Source of the DNA: Stutzerimonas stutzeri
Lineage (GTDB): Bacteria; Pseudomonadota; Gammaproteobacteria; Pseudomonadales; Pseudomonadaceae
Direction of reading: 5' to 3'
NCBI RefSeq assembly: GCF_002890895.1
Contig: NZ_POUL01000006.1
Span: 186,001 to 250,000, forward strand
Length of the DNA stretch: 64,000 nucleotides
Of the stretch, positions 18,243-27,220 are shown piece by piece. Positions within the stretch are counted from its first letter, which is position 1; every line of letters begins with the position of its first letter. Position numbers and translations under genes: made by a program. The notes beneath the pieces were generated by a model, which made no database searches, was not told the DNA's origin, and saw only the letters and a list, made by a program, of their open reading frames with translations.

Positions 18243-18674
18243 GTGGAACAGACCTTCGCGACCTGGTTGCTCCCGATCGTCGGCGTGATCGTCGGCATCG
18301 TCATTGGTTACCTGATTGCGCGAAACAGCGCACCGAATAGCACGCAACGTCAGGTGGACGAACTGCAGGAGCGGTTGGATACCTATCAAAGCGAAGTGGT
18401 CACCCATTTCAATACCACGGCCAGCTTGTTGCGCAAGCTGACCAACAGCTATCAGGACATGCAGGATCACTTATCCGAAGGTGCGGACAAGTTGGCTCTC
18501 GACGAGCAGACTCGCCAGCGCTTGCTCGCGGCGCTGCACAGCGAGGAAAACCACAGCCATCGCGAGCGCCTCAGTTCACCGACATTCACCGAGCCGCCGA
18601 AGGACTACGCGCCCAAAGACGCGGATGTACCGGGCACGCTGCATGAAAACTTCGGTTTGAAAAGCAAACACTAA
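18243..18674 (+). CDS. zapG: ZapG (YhcB, DUF1043) inner-membrane division/envelope protein
   Basis: 143-aa protein with an N-terminal membrane anchor (about residues 7-25, rich in Val/Ile/Gly), a coiled coil (about 30-75) and a disordered, proline-rich tail. YhcB/ZapG links cell division with envelope synthesis in enterobacteria. The start is GTG 18243: GAGGAAG lies upstream at 18231-18237 and translation gives the family N terminus VEQTFATWLLPIVG. A hairpin at 18683-18701 ends the unit before convergent nadC. Confidence 0.88.
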   Translation: MEQTFATWLLPIVGVIVGIVIGYLIARNSAPNSTQRQVDELQERLDTYQSEVVTHFNTTASLLRKLTNSYQDMQDHLSEGADKLALDEQTRQRLLAALHSEENHSHRERLSSPTFTEPPKDYAPKDADVPGTLHENFGLKSKH

Positions 18675-18682
18675 GGCTGACC

Positions 18683-18701
18683 GGCGGCACTCGGTGCCGC
18701 C
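18683..18701. terminator. hairpin terminator between zapG and nadC
   Basis: GGCGGCAC (18683-18690), loop TCG, GTGCCGCC (18694-18701), then CTCGTTATT on the plus strand. It is likely used by zapG and possibly by nadC from the other strand. Confidence 0.5.
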
Positions 18702-18712
18702 TCGTTATTGCG

Positions 18713-19561
18713 CTACTGCGTCAGACGCATGGACAGGTCAATCGCCCGCACATGCTTGGTCAACGCGCCGATGGAAATATAGTCAACACCGGTCTCGGCA
18801 ATTGCACGCAGTGTGCCGTCATCTATCCCTCCTGATGCCTCCAGCTTTGCCCGCCCCGCTGTTATGCCTACTGCGGTGCGCATATCAGCCAGACTCAGCT
18901 CATCAAGCATCACGACGTCGGCTCCTGCACGGAGCGCCTGCTCCAGCTCGTCCAGGCTCTCTACTTCGACTTCTACGGGTTTTCCCGGAGCAATGCGATG
19001 CGCAGCCGCAACGGCTTCTGCTATCCCGCCGCAGGCAGCGATGTGGTTTTCCTTGATCAGAAAAGCATCGTACAGACCGACCCGATGGTTGTGGCAACCG
19101 CCACAAGTAACGGCGTACTTCTGCGCCATACGCAGCCCGGGAATAGTCTTGCGTGTGTCGAGCAGCCGTACGCCGGTGCCTTCGACCAGGTCGGCATACT
19201 GTCGGCAACGGGTCGCAACCCCCGACAGCGTCTGCAAAAAATTCAGCGCTGCACGCTCGCCGCTGAGAAGTGCGCGCGCAGGCCCCTCCAGATGGAACAG
19301 CACGCGATCTGCGTCTACTCGCTCACCATCGACCACGCGCCAATGCACCGCCACCCGCGGATCCAGCTGTCGGAACACGGCATCGACCCATGCAATGCCA
19401 CTGATAACAGCCGCCTCTCGCGTGATGATCTTTGCCTGGGCGAGGCGCTCGGCAGGAATCAATTGCGCGGTGATGTCACCGGTGCCTACGTCTTCGGCCA
19501 GTGCGCGGCGGACGTTGGATTCGATTTCGGCGGAAAGATCCGCAAGAGTGAGATTGGTCAC
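18713..19561 (-). CDS. nadC: nicotinate-nucleotide pyrophosphorylase (quinolinate phosphoribosyltransferase)
   Basis: 282-aa enzyme converting quinolinate and PRPP to nicotinate mononucleotide, the third step of de novo NAD synthesis. Family motifs: [15 protein letters not shown] near the N terminus, [23 protein letters not shown] with substrate-binding Arg/Lys, LIKENHI and LEASGGID (phosphate binding). The GTG at 19561 has GGGAG at a 6-nt spacer; the sequence upstream to 19741 has no similarity. Length equals what I recall for P. aeruginosa NadC. It diverges from the DUF1631 gene. Confidence 0.95.
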   Translation of the reverse strand: MTNLTLADLSAEIESNVRRALAEDVGTGDITAQLIPAERLAQAKIITREAAVISGIAWVDAVFRQLDPRVAVHWRVVDGERVDADRVLFHLEGPARALLSGERAALNFLQTLSGVATRCRQYADLVEGTGVRLLDTRKTIPGLRMAQKYAVTCGGCHNHRVGLYDAFLIKENHIAACGGIAEAVAAAHRIAPGKPVEVEVESLDELEQALRAGADVVMLDELSLADMRTAVGITAGRAKLEASGGIDDGTLRAIAETGVDYISIGALTKHVRAIDLSMRLTQ

Positions 19562-19891
19562 GAAGAGCTCCCATGAAATTGGGCGAAAGTATACGGCGAG
19601 CTTTGACCTGTCGCAGCGGAAGGGGAACGTCTCAGCAAAATATGGATTTATCCCTATAATCTGCAAGGCTTCTTGCAGTTCAGAGGTTTTCCGTGAGCAT
19701 CTGTGAGCTGCATCATGTCCAAGACAAAACTCGGAATTCATTGCCGAACGAGAAGCCTATAATCAGACGATAGATTGGCGCCATGGAAATGGCTATATGC
19801 CACTACTTTACTAGCCGTTGCCCGCTATTCACTATCAGCGGCCTGACAAGTGTTGTTGAGCGCCTTGAAAGCAGGCGACCGGAGCGTTCCA
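19562..19891. other. 330-nt divergent intergenic region nadC / DUF1631
   Basis: No credible gene. A possible nadC promoter on the minus strand is TTGCAG (19661-19666) - 16 nt - CATATT (19639-19644). On the plus strand TATAAT occurs at 19655-19660 and again at 19758-19763 without good -35 partners. A perfect hairpin, CTGCAAG-GCTT-CTTGCAG (19661-19678), overlaps the -35 candidate and could be an operator. Confidence 0.4.
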
Positions 19892-22183
19892 ATGCGAACT
19901 GATGCGAAAGTGGTGCACCTCAAGGCTGCCCCTGAGCAAAAGCAGACTTCAGCGGCAGGCAGATTGCCTGTCGCACTCATCAGTGTGCGCGACAAAGCCG
20001 CTCAGCAACTGCGCCTGGCGCTGCAGACGCTATTCGACAATGCCGACGACTCGCTTTTCGAGATAGCGGACCGCGCTACGAGCAACGCCGAACAGAACGC
20101 CTTTTTTGAAGCGATGCGGGACCTGCGCATGAAGCGCCGCGGCATCGAGCGCAGCTTCCTGCAGCAGGTTTTCGAGTCTTTTTCCAAACTTAACCAATAC
20201 GAGATCGGCAAGCCGGCGGAGCCTGAAGCCTCCTTTGAAAACCTGGCACTGGTGCAGAACGACGAACTGGAAGAGTCCGTTGCGATCGACACCATGGTTG
20301 CCAAGGTGATGAGTCGCACCAGCCAGTCACTCAGCCACCTCACCACCCGCATCAATGTGCTGGTGAGCAAGAAGCTCGACGACAAGAACAACCCAATGGG
20401 TCCTCAGCAACTCTGCGAGTACTTTCTCGAAGCCTGCCGAAGCCTGGGCGTCGAGATCAAGGTCAAGCTGATCATTCTCAAGCTGTTCGAGCGCTACGTG
20501 CTGACGGATCTTGAGCAGCTTTATGCCGAATCCAATCAGGTGCTGGTCGCCGCTAACGTCCTGCCGGAGCTGCAATCAGCTCAGCCGCGCCGTTCGCCAA
20601 ATCGCCCAAACACATCAGGAAGCAGCGCCTCGAGGCCCGGAACAGGCCTTGGCGATGCACCCACTTACGCCGACAGCGGCGTGCAGGAAGCATTCGGAAA
20701 CCTGCAAGCCTTGCTGTCAGAACTGCGCGGAAGTGCGCTACCTGCCCGCAACCTGCCCAGCGACGCCATCCCGATCTCCAGCAACGACCTGATGCGGCTA
20801 CTCTCTCATCTGCAGTCGCGCGCCCCGCAGCAGGTCGATGAATTCGACCTCCAAGGTCAGCTTGAGCAACTGCTACACCGCGTCAGCGCCAAGAGCGGCA
20901 AGTCACGTGTAGTTGGTGAAGTCGATGAGGATGTGATCAACCTCGTATCGATGCTGTTCGAATTCATCCTCGACGACCGCACCCTCCCCGACTCGCTCAA
21001 GGCACTGATCGCAAGGCTGCAGATCCCCGTCCTGAAAGTAGCGGTTCTGGACAAGACCTTCTTCAGCCGCGGCAGCCACCCAGCCCGACGCCTGCTCAAC
21101 GAGATCGCCTCAGCCGCCATGGGCTGGGCCGATCAGGACGAAGTCCAGCGTGAGGGCCTATATCAGAAGATCGAGCAGATTGTGGCTCGGCTACTGAACG
21201 ATTTCGTCGATGACCCTGCCATCTTCTCCGAACTACTCGCCGATTTCCTCGCTTTCACAGGCGACGAGCGACGCCGGAGCGAACTGCTGGAGCAGCGCAC
21301 GAGGGACGCCGAGGAAGGTCGCGCCAGGGCTGAAATGGCCCGCCAGGAGGTTGAGCACGCACTCAATCAGCGCCTGCTTGGCAAAACGCTACCCGAGGTG
21401 GTTGTTCGCCTGCTGCAAGAGGCCTGGAGCAAGGTTCTGCTACTGACCTGCCTGAAGCATGGCACCCAGTCGGAACAGTGGCAGGCCGCGCTGGCGACCA
21501 TGGATGACCTGATCTGGAGCGTCGCCCCTCACGAAGACGTCGAGTCGCGCGCACAGCTGCTGGAGCTGGTTCCGAGCCTGCTCAAGAACCTTCGAGAAGG
21601 CCTGGTAAGCGCGGCGTTCGACCCTTTCTCCACCAGCGACTTTTTCACTCGTCTCGAAGCGCTGCATGTGCAGACATTGCAGCAACTGAACCAGTCGACC
21701 AATCCCGCACCAGCCACCGAATCGCTCGATCAGGGCGATGCCGCAAGCGAACAGAAGCTTGTGCTGCCACCGCGCGAAGAATCCGCCAATCAGGCGGCAA
21801 ACCAGGCGATGATCGAGGTCAACGAGGAGATTGTTCTCCTCGCCCCAGGCGAAACCCGCGAACATGAGCCGGAAATAGATCTGGACGATAACGACGAAGC
21901 ACTGACGCAGGTCGACAACCTGAGAGTCGGCAGCTGGGTCGAGTTCCAGGAAGACGAAGAGCACAAGCTCCGCTGCAAGCTTGCTGCGGTGATCAAACCC
22001 ACGGGCAAGTACATCTTCGTCAACCGCACCGGTATGAAAGTCTTGGAAAAGACCCGCACGGGCCTGGCGATAGAGTTCCGCCGCGGCGCCATACGCCTGC
22101 TAAACGACGCGTTGCTGTTTGATCGCGCCCTTGAGTCGGTGATTGGCAATCTTCGGAGCCTGAAGAACAACAACGGCCGCTAG
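19892..22183 (+). CDS. DUF1631 family protein with PilZ-like C-terminal domain
   Basis: 763-aa soluble protein of unknown function. Most of the length is helical DUF1631 sequence with a central low-complexity Ser/Pro/Arg linker (about 225-260). The last ~90 residues (starting LRVGSWVEFQ...) form a beta-barrel-like segment of PilZ type, but the c-di-GMP-binding RxxxR and (D/N)xSxxG motifs are not visible. ATG 19892 has GGAG 7 nt upstream; an in-frame start at 19850 has no ribosome-binding site. In P. aeruginosa I recall the homologue beside nadC as well. A hairpin terminator follows. Confidence 0.85.
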   Translation: MRTDAKVVHLKAAPEQKQTSAAGRLPVALISVRDKAAQQLRLALQTLFDNADDSLFEIADRATSNAEQNAFFEAMRDLRMKRRGIERSFLQQVFESFSKLNQYEIGKPAEPEASFENLALVQNDELEESVAIDTMVAKVMSRTSQSLSHLTTRINVLVSKKLDDKNNPMGPQQLCEYFLEACRSLGVEIKVKLIILKLFERYVLTDLEQLYAESNQVLVAANVLPELQSAQPRRSPNRPNTSGSSASRPGTGLGDAPTYADSGVQEAFGNLQALLSELRGSALPARNLPSDAIPISSNDLMRLLSHLQSRAPQQVDEFDLQGQLEQLLHRVSAKSGKSRVVGEVDEDVINLVSMLFEFILDDRTLPDSLKALIARLQIPVLKVAVLDKTFFSRGSHPARRLLNEIASAAMGWADQDEVQREGLYQKIEQIVARLLNDFVDDPAIFSELLADFLAFTGDERRRSELLEQRTRDAEEGRARAEMARQEVEHALNQRLLGKTLPEVVVRLLQEAWSKVLLLTCLKHGTQSEQWQAALATMDDLIWSVAPHEDVESRAQLLELVPSLLKNLREGLVSAAFDPFSTSDFFTRLEALHVQTLQQLNQSTNPAPATESLDQGDAASEQKLVLPPREESANQAANQAMIEVNEEIVLLAPGETREHEPEIDLDDNDEALTQVDNLRVGSWVEFQEDEEHKLRCKLAAVIKPTGKYIFVNRTGMKVLEKTRTGLAIEFRRGAIRLLNDALLFDRALESVIGNLRSLKNNNGR

Positions 22184-22209
22184 GGTCCAGGGGCTGCTCC
22201 CCACCCTAG
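22180..22209 (+). terminator. hairpin terminator after the DUF1631 gene
   Basis: CTAGGGT (22180-22186) pairs with ACCCTAG (22203-22209), with inner GGGG/CCCC (22190-22193, 22199-22202) around CTGCT. The stem begins at the stop codon and is followed by TGTTGT. Confidence 0.5.
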
Positions 22210-22334
22210 TGTTGTAGTCAGTAGCTCTCCCCTCCCCGTCAATTTGCCAACCGAGAGCCAATGCCCAGGCATCGTCCTGCTTGGCTTTTGCCCCTGCGCC
22301 GCTAGAATGCCTGCATCCCCCATTCGAGGTGCGT

Positions 22335-22508
22335 ATGCCCAGCCGCCTAAAACCCGAAGACCAGGAGCGCGTTGACCACTATCTCAGCGCACCTCAGCAC
22401 CAAGTCGAGCGCCGGCCCTTCCGCCCCTGGCTGCTCCTTGTGCTGGTCCTGGTAACGGTGCTCGGCTTGGGCCTGCTGAGCCGCCTCCTGAGTCGCCTGG
22501 TCCTGTGA
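22335..22508 (+). CDS. DUF3094 small membrane protein
   Basis: 57-aa protein with the full DUF3094 pattern: LKPEDQERVDHYLSAP, then VERRPFRPWLL and a C-terminal membrane helix (about 34-56, Leu/Val-rich, ending LLSRLVL). ATG 22335 has GAGG just upstream; a longer frame from 22281 lacks support. Function unknown. It precedes ndh by 60 nt on the same strand, an arrangement I recall in other pseudomonads, so a respiratory link is possible but unproven. Confidence 0.85.
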   Translation: MPSRLKPEDQERVDHYLSAPQHQVERRPFRPWLLLVLVLVTVLGLGLLSRLLSRLVL

Positions 22509-22568
22509 CTAACATGGTCACCACCAAGGCGCCAAACCGAATCCCGCAAAGCCTTATGAGTTCATTCC

Positions 22569-23864
22569 ATGACACATCGCATCGTAATCGTCGGCGGCGG
22601 CGCCGGCGGCCTGGAGCTTGCCACCCGCCTGGGTAGAACCTTGGGCAAGCGTGGCAAGGCCCGCATTACATTGATTGACGCCAACCTGACCCACATCTGG
22701 AAACCTTTGCTGCATGAAGTGGCCGCAGGCTCGCTGAATTCGTCGGCTGACGAGCTCAACTATGTGGCGCAGGCAAAGTGGAACCATTTCGAATTCCAGA
22801 TGGGCCGCATGAGCGGCCTGGAGCGTGAGCGCAAATGCGTTCACCTTGCCGCCTCATTCGACGACCACGGCGTTGAACTGGTGCCGGCTCGCACACTGAG
22901 CTACGACACGCTTGTAATCGCAGTTGGCAGCACGACCAACGACTTCGGCACCAAGGGCGCCGCCGAGCATTGCATCTTTCTCGACACTCGAGAACAAGCG
23001 GAGCGCTTTCACCGCCTACTGCTGAGCCACTACATGCGCGCCCACGCCAGCGAAGGCCACCAGGGCACCATCAACATGGCTATCGTCGGCGCTGGCGCAA
23101 CTGGCGTCGAGCTTGCCGCCGAGCTTCACCACGCCGCGCGTGAGCTCGCCGCCTACGGACTGAATGGCATCAAACCTGAAAACGTCCACATCACGCTTAT
23201 TGAGGCAGGGCCGCGGGTGCTGCCCGCGTTGCCGGAACGGATCAGCCAGCCAGTGCACCAGACGCTGAGAGACCTGGGCGTCATCGTACTGACTGACGCC
23301 GCAGTGAGTGAAGTGACCGATGAAGGGCTGCACACCAAAGATGGCCACTTCGTCCCAGCCATATTAAAAGTCTGGGCAGCAGGCATCAGGGCGCCAAGCT
23401 TTCTGAAAGAGATAGACGGGCTGGAAAGTAACAGGATCAACCAGCTGCAAGTACTTCCTACCCTGCAGACCACTCGCGACGAGAACATCTTCGCCTTCGG
23501 CGATTGCGCTGCATGTCCGCAACCGGACAGTGACCGCAACGTACCCCCACGAGCGCAGGCGGCGCACCAGCAAGCGTCACTGCTCGCCAAATCGATCGCC
23601 CGGCGGCTTGAGGGCAAGGACCTGCCCACCTACCGCTATCGCGATTACGGCTCGCTGATCTCGCTCTCGAGCTTCTCTGCCGTAGGCAACCTGATGGGCA
23701 ATCTCACCGGCAACGTGATGCTGGAAGGCTGGCTGGCACGGATGTTCTATGTGTCCCTGTATCGGATGCACCAGATCGCACTGTACGGCGTCGCTCGTAC
23801 CGGCCTGATGATGATCGGAGACAAACTCAGCACCAGCACAGTGCCGCGCCTCAAGTTGCATTAA
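22569..23864 (+). CDS. ndh: type II NADH dehydrogenase
   Basis: 431-aa non-proton-pumping NADH:quinone oxidoreductase, a single-subunit FAD enzyme attached to the inner membrane. It has two Rossmann motifs, VGGGAGGLELA for FAD (about 8) and VGAGATGVELAAELHH for NADH (about 178), the second FAD contact FAFGDCAA (about 315), and a hydrophobic/amphipathic C terminus (about 385-415) for membrane binding. It allows NADH oxidation without energy conservation. It sits 60 nt after the DUF3094 gene and converges with the tRNA cluster. Confidence 0.94.
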   Translation: MTHRIVIVGGGAGGLELATRLGRTLGKRGKARITLIDANLTHIWKPLLHEVAAGSLNSSADELNYVAQAKWNHFEFQMGRMSGLERERKCVHLAASFDDHGVELVPARTLSYDTLVIAVGSTTNDFGTKGAAEHCIFLDTREQAERFHRLLLSHYMRAHASEGHQGTINMAIVGAGATGVELAAELHHAARELAAYGLNGIKPENVHITLIEAGPRVLPALPERISQPVHQTLRDLGVIVLTDAAVSEVTDEGLHTKDGHFVPAILKVWAAGIRAPSFLKEIDGLESNRINQLQVLPTLQTTRDENIFAFGDCAACPQPDSDRNVPPRAQAAHQQASLLAKSIARRLEGKDLPTYRYRDYGSLISLSSFSAVGNLMGNLTGNVMLEGWLARMFYVSLYRMHQIALYGVARTGLMMIGDKLSTSTVPRLKLH

Positions 23865-23966
23865 CTTCCACAGACAGTGCCAGCGCCAACTGATCATGAG
23901 AGGCACTGGCACTGAGAACAGATTTTTAGCGAGACGAGCGGAACAAACGCACATAAACTTCAATGC

Positions 23967-24004
23967 AAAAAAAACCGGGAGACCCTTTCGGATCTCCCGG
24001 TTTC
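23967..24004 (-). terminator. intrinsic terminator of the tRNA operon
   Basis: On the minus strand, AAACCGGGAGA pairs with TCTCCCGGTTT (arms 23993-24003 and 23972-23982) with a 10-nt loop, and the stem runs into eight T's (A's at 23967-23974). It sits 24 nt after tRNA-Lys; in the plus direction it also follows ndh but with a weaker tail. Confidence 0.85.
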
Positions 24005-24027
24005 TTACGCCCCTCGCGAGGCGGTTT

Positions 24028-24103
24028 TGGTGGGTCGTGTGGGATTCGAACCTACGACCAATTGGTTAAAAGCCAACTGCTCTACCAACTGAGCTAACGA
24101 CCC
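24028..24103 (-). tRNA. tRNA-Lys (UUU)
   Basis: 76-nt cloverleaf with encoded CCA. Acceptor GGGTCGT/ACGACCC, D-loop AGCTCAGTTGGTAGAGC, anticodon loop CTTTTAA giving UUU, and T-arm GGTTCGAATCC. It is last in the Asn-Pro-Lys operon. Confidence 0.97.
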
Positions 24104-24108
24104 AAAAA

Positions 24109-24185
24109 TGGTCGGGGTAGGGGGATTCGAACTCCCGACATCCTGCTCCCAAAGCAGGCGCGCTACCGGACTGCGCTATACCCCG
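24109..24185 (-). tRNA. tRNA-Pro (UGG)
   Basis: 77-nt cloverleaf with encoded CCA. Acceptor CGGGGTA/TACCCCG, anticodon stem CCTGC/GCAGG with loop TTTGGGA giving UGG, and T-arm AGTTCGAATC. It is 5 nt upstream of tRNA-Lys. Confidence 0.97.
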
Positions 24186-24194
24186 ATTGGATTT

Positions 24195-24270
24195 TGGCTC
24201 CGCGACCAGGACTCGAACCTGGGACCCAATGATTAACAGTCATTTGCTCTACCGACTGAGCTATCGCGGA
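24195..24270 (-). tRNA. tRNA-Asn (GUU)
   Basis: 76-nt cloverleaf with encoded CCA. Acceptor TCCGCGA/TCGCGGA with discriminator G, anticodon loop CTGTTAA giving GUU, and T-arm GGTTCGAGTCC. It is first in the operon; its promoter is at 24335-24362. Confidence 0.97.
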
Positions 24271-24334
24271 ACTTCATTTCCAGCTCTTCAGGTGGTCCGC
24301 GTTACCGCTTGCTTTCCCCCCTCAGAGGCGCGCC

Positions 24335-24362
24335 ATTTTACGGTTCTCGGCGCGGCTGTCAA
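24335..24362 (-). promoter_or_regulatory. sigma-70 promoter of the tRNA-Asn/Pro/Lys operon
   Basis: Minus strand TTGACA (24357-24362), 16-nt spacer, TAAAAT (24335-24340), followed by a GC-rich discriminator GGCGCGCC. A perfect -35 and a G/C-rich discriminator are typical of stringently controlled stable-RNA promoters. It lies about 65 nt before tRNA-Asn. Confidence 0.8.
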
Positions 24363-24475
24363 CAGAAAAAATGCGATTTACTACAATGATTTGCACGATG
24401 CGGTGGCACTACCCCGCTCCGCTGGTATTGGAACTGCCGGCACCGCTCGAAAGAACGGCGCCAGCGCCCCTCAAA

Positions 24476-27040
24476 TCAGCCGAAGACGATCTCGTCACCC
24501 TCCACCTTCGCTGAGATGCTTGTACCGGGCTCGAAGGCGCCAGACAGTATCTGCTGCGCCAGCGGATTCTCGATCCAGCGCTGAATGGCTCGCTTCAATG
24601 GCCGCGCGCCGTAGACCGGGTCGTAACCCACTGCGACCAGCTTATCCATCGCCTCGTCACTCAGCTCCAGACTCAGCTCCCGCTCGGCCAGTCGTTGCCG
24701 CAGGCGGCTCAGCTGGATGCGAGCGATGCCAGCAATCTGATCGCGAGCCAGCGGATCGAAAACCACCACCTCGTCGATCCGGTTGATGAACTCCGGCCGG
24801 AAGTGATGACTTACAGCGTCCATGACAGCAGCACGCTGCGCATCAGGATCGCCGACCAACTCCTGGATCTGAGTGGATCCAAGATTTGAGGTCATGACGA
24901 TCACAGTATTGCGGAAATCCACGGTTCGCCCATGGCTGTCGGTCAGACGACCATCTTCCAGAACCTGCAGCAGAATATTGAAGACATCAGGATGCGCCTT
25001 CTCGACCTCATCAAGCAGAACCACCGAATAGGGTTTACGGCGCACGGCCTCGGTCAGATAGCCACCTTCTTCATAACCTACATAGCCCGGTGGGGCTCCG
25101 ATCAGGCGCGCAACCGAGTGCTTCTCCATGAACTCCGACATATCGATGCGGATCATCGCCTCTTCGGTGTCGAAGAGGAACTCGGCCAAGGCCTTGCACA
25201 GCTCAGTCTTGCCTACCCCGGTAGGGCCAAGGAACAGGAAGGAACCGCTGGGGCGATTCGGGTCGGCCAACCCGGCCCGCGAGCGGCGAACCGCATTGGC
25301 CACCGATACAACCGCCTCGTGCTGCCCAATCACGCGCTGATGCAGCAGGTCTTCCATCTTCAGCAGCTTCTCGCGCTCGCCTTCGAGCATTTTCGACACA
25401 GGGATGCCCGTCCACTTCGAGACGACTTCGGCGATCTCCTCATCAGTTACCTTGTTACGCAGCAGCTGGTTCTCGGTCTTGCCATGCTGGTCGACCATCT
25501 GCAGGCTGCGCTCGAGGTCGGGGATGATGCCGTATTGCAGCTCGGCCATACGCGCCAGGTCGCCCTTACGCCGCGCAGCCTCCAGATCGGCCTTGGCCTG
25601 CTCGATCTTCTGCTGCATCTGGGCGGAGCCTTGCACTTCAGCCTTTTCCGCCTTCCAGATCTCTTCGAGGTCGGCATATTCACGTTCCAGCTTGACGATT
25701 TCCTCGTCGAGCTTGGCCAGACGCTTCTTGGTGGCCTCGTCGTCCTCGTTCTTCAATGCTTCGCGCTCGATCTTCAGCTGGATCAGGCGCCGGTCAAGAC
25801 GATCGAGCTCCTCCGGCTTGGAATCGATTTCCATGCGGATGCGACTGCCCGCCTCATCGATCAGGTCGATGGCCTTGTCTGGCAGCTGCCGATCCGTGAT
25901 GTAGCGGTGCGATAGTTTTGCCGCCGCAATGATCGCGCCATCGGTGATAGACACGCCATGGTGCACCTCGTAGCGCTCTTTCAAGCCACGCAGGATAGCG
26001 ATGGTGTCCTCCTCGCTCGGCTCATCGACCTGCACACGCTGAAAGCGACGCTCCAACGCAGCATCCTTCTCAATGTACTGGCGGTACTCATCAAGAGTGG
26101 TTGCCCCAACGCAATGCAACTCTCCGCGCGCGAGCGCAGGCTTGAGCATGTTGCCGGCATCCATCGCGCCTTCCGCCTTGCCGGCACCAACCATGGTGTG
26201 CAGCTCGTCGATAAATAGAATGACGCGGCCTTCCTGTTTGCCGAGTTCATTCAGGACTGCCTTCAGCCGCTCTTCGAACTCGCCGCGGAATTTGGCCCCT
26301 GCAATAAGTGAGCCCATGTCCAGCGCGAGCAAACGCTTGTCCTTGAGGCCATCCGGCACCTCGCCATTGACGATGCGCTGCGCCAAGCCCTCAACGATGG
26401 CGGTCTTACCCACGCCTGGCTCGCCGATCAGCACCGGGTTGTTCTTGGTGCGCCGCTGCAGCACCTGAATTGTCCGGCGAATTTCATCATCGCGGCCGAT
26501 CACCGGGTCGAGCTTGCCGTCCTCGGCGCGCTTGGTCATGTCCACGGTGTACTTGTCCAATGCTTGCCGTGACTCTTCAGCATTCGGGTCGTTGACAGCG
26601 TCGCCGCCCCGCAGGTTGCTGATCGCGTTTTCCAGAGCCTTTTTGCTGACGCCCTGCTCGAGCAATAGCTTGCCCAGCCGGGTGCTGCCTTCCAGAGCAG
26701 CAAGCAACACCAGCTCGCTGGAGATGTATTGGTCACCCTTCTGCTGCGCAAGGCGGTCGGCCTGGTTTAACAGGCGCGCCAAGTCCTGAGACATATTCAT
26801 GTCACCGGTCGGATTTTGCAGTTTCGGCAGCTGATCGAGCTCTTTGGTCAATGCCTGGCGCAAACCATTGATGTCAAAACCCACCTGCATCAGCAGTGGC
26901 TTGATCGAACCGCCCTGCTGCTCGAGCAGCGCCTGCATCAGATGCAAGGGCTCAATGGACGAGTGGTCGAAGCCAACAGCAATGGATTGGGCATCAGAAA
27001 GCGCAAGTTGAAGCTTGCTGGTCAAACGATCGATACGCAT
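24476..27040 (-). CDS. clpB: ClpB disaggregase (Hsp100)
   Basis: 854-aa hexameric AAA+ ATPase that rescues aggregated proteins with DnaK. Domains: N domain (1-145), NBD1 with Walker A GEPGVGKT (about 203) and Walker [10 protein letters not shown], the coiled-coil middle domain (about 405-525; [18 protein letters not shown] region), and NBD2 with Walker [10 protein letters not shown] (about 605) and [10 protein letters not shown]. Length is normal. It lacks the ClpP-binding loop expected of ClpA/ClpX. A sigma-32-like promoter is at 27114-27141. It converges with nothing; the tRNA operon follows on the same strand after its own promoter. Confidence 0.97.
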   Translation of the reverse strand: MRIDRLTSKLQLALSDAQSIAVGFDHSSIEPLHLMQALLEQQGGSIKPLLMQVGFDINGLRQALTKELDQLPKLQNPTGDMNMSQDLARLLNQADRLAQQKGDQYISSELVLLAALEGSTRLGKLLLEQGVSKKALENAISNLRGGDAVNDPNAEESRQALDKYTVDMTKRAEDGKLDPVIGRDDEIRRTIQVLQRRTKNNPVLIGEPGVGKTAIVEGLAQRIVNGEVPDGLKDKRLLALDMGSLIAGAKFRGEFEERLKAVLNELGKQEGRVILFIDELHTMVGAGKAEGAMDAGNMLKPALARGELHCVGATTLDEYRQYIEKDAALERRFQRVQVDEPSEEDTIAILRGLKERYEVHHGVSITDGAIIAAAKLSHRYITDRQLPDKAIDLIDEAGSRIRMEIDSKPEELDRLDRRLIQLKIEREALKNEDDEATKKRLAKLDEEIVKLEREYADLEEIWKAEKAEVQGSAQMQQKIEQAKADLEAARRKGDLARMAELQYGIIPDLERSLQMVDQHGKTENQLLRNKVTDEEIAEVVSKWTGIPVSKMLEGEREKLLKMEDLLHQRVIGQHEAVVSVANAVRRSRAGLADPNRPSGSFLFLGPTGVGKTELCKALAEFLFDTEEAMIRIDMSEFMEKHSVARLIGAPPGYVGYEEGGYLTEAVRRKPYSVVLLDEVEKAHPDVFNILLQVLEDGRLTDSHGRTVDFRNTVIVMTSNLGSTQIQELVGDPDAQRAAVMDAVSHHFRPEFINRIDEVVVFDPLARDQIAGIARIQLSRLRQRLAERELSLELSDEAMDKLVAVGYDPVYGARPLKRAIQRWIENPLAQQILSGAFEPGTSISAKVEGDEIVFG

Positions 27041-27113
27041 GGAATCACCTTTCTAGGTAAAGCAGGCCGTGCAATGAAACGCACTCCGAACGAAAGCCTG
27101 CGAGATGAACCTT

Positions 27114-27141
27114 AGATAAGGCTGATTGTTGGAGATTCAAG
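27114..27141 (-). promoter_or_regulatory. sigma-32-like heat-shock promoter of clpB
   Basis: Minus strand CTTGAA (27136-27141), 14-nt spacer, CCTTATCT (27114-27121), compared with CTTGAA-N13/14-CCCCATNT. The -35 half is exact and the -10 half differs at two positions. It is 73 nt before the clpB ATG. Confidence 0.55.
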
Positions 27142-27220
27142 CCGCACGACCTTGACGCAGGTCAGCCCCATGGCGTAAAGCGAGTCAAGGGTGAAATGCC
27201 AGGAACAGGTGAACGGCCGC

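Noticed and set aside
24187-24786. Plus-strand frame starting across tRNA-Asn
   Set aside because: It begins in antisense tRNA sequence and overlaps the 3' end of clpB; no protein family resemblance.
24932-25915. 327-codon plus-strand frame opposite clpB
   Set aside because: Antisense shadow; clpB motifs are unambiguous.
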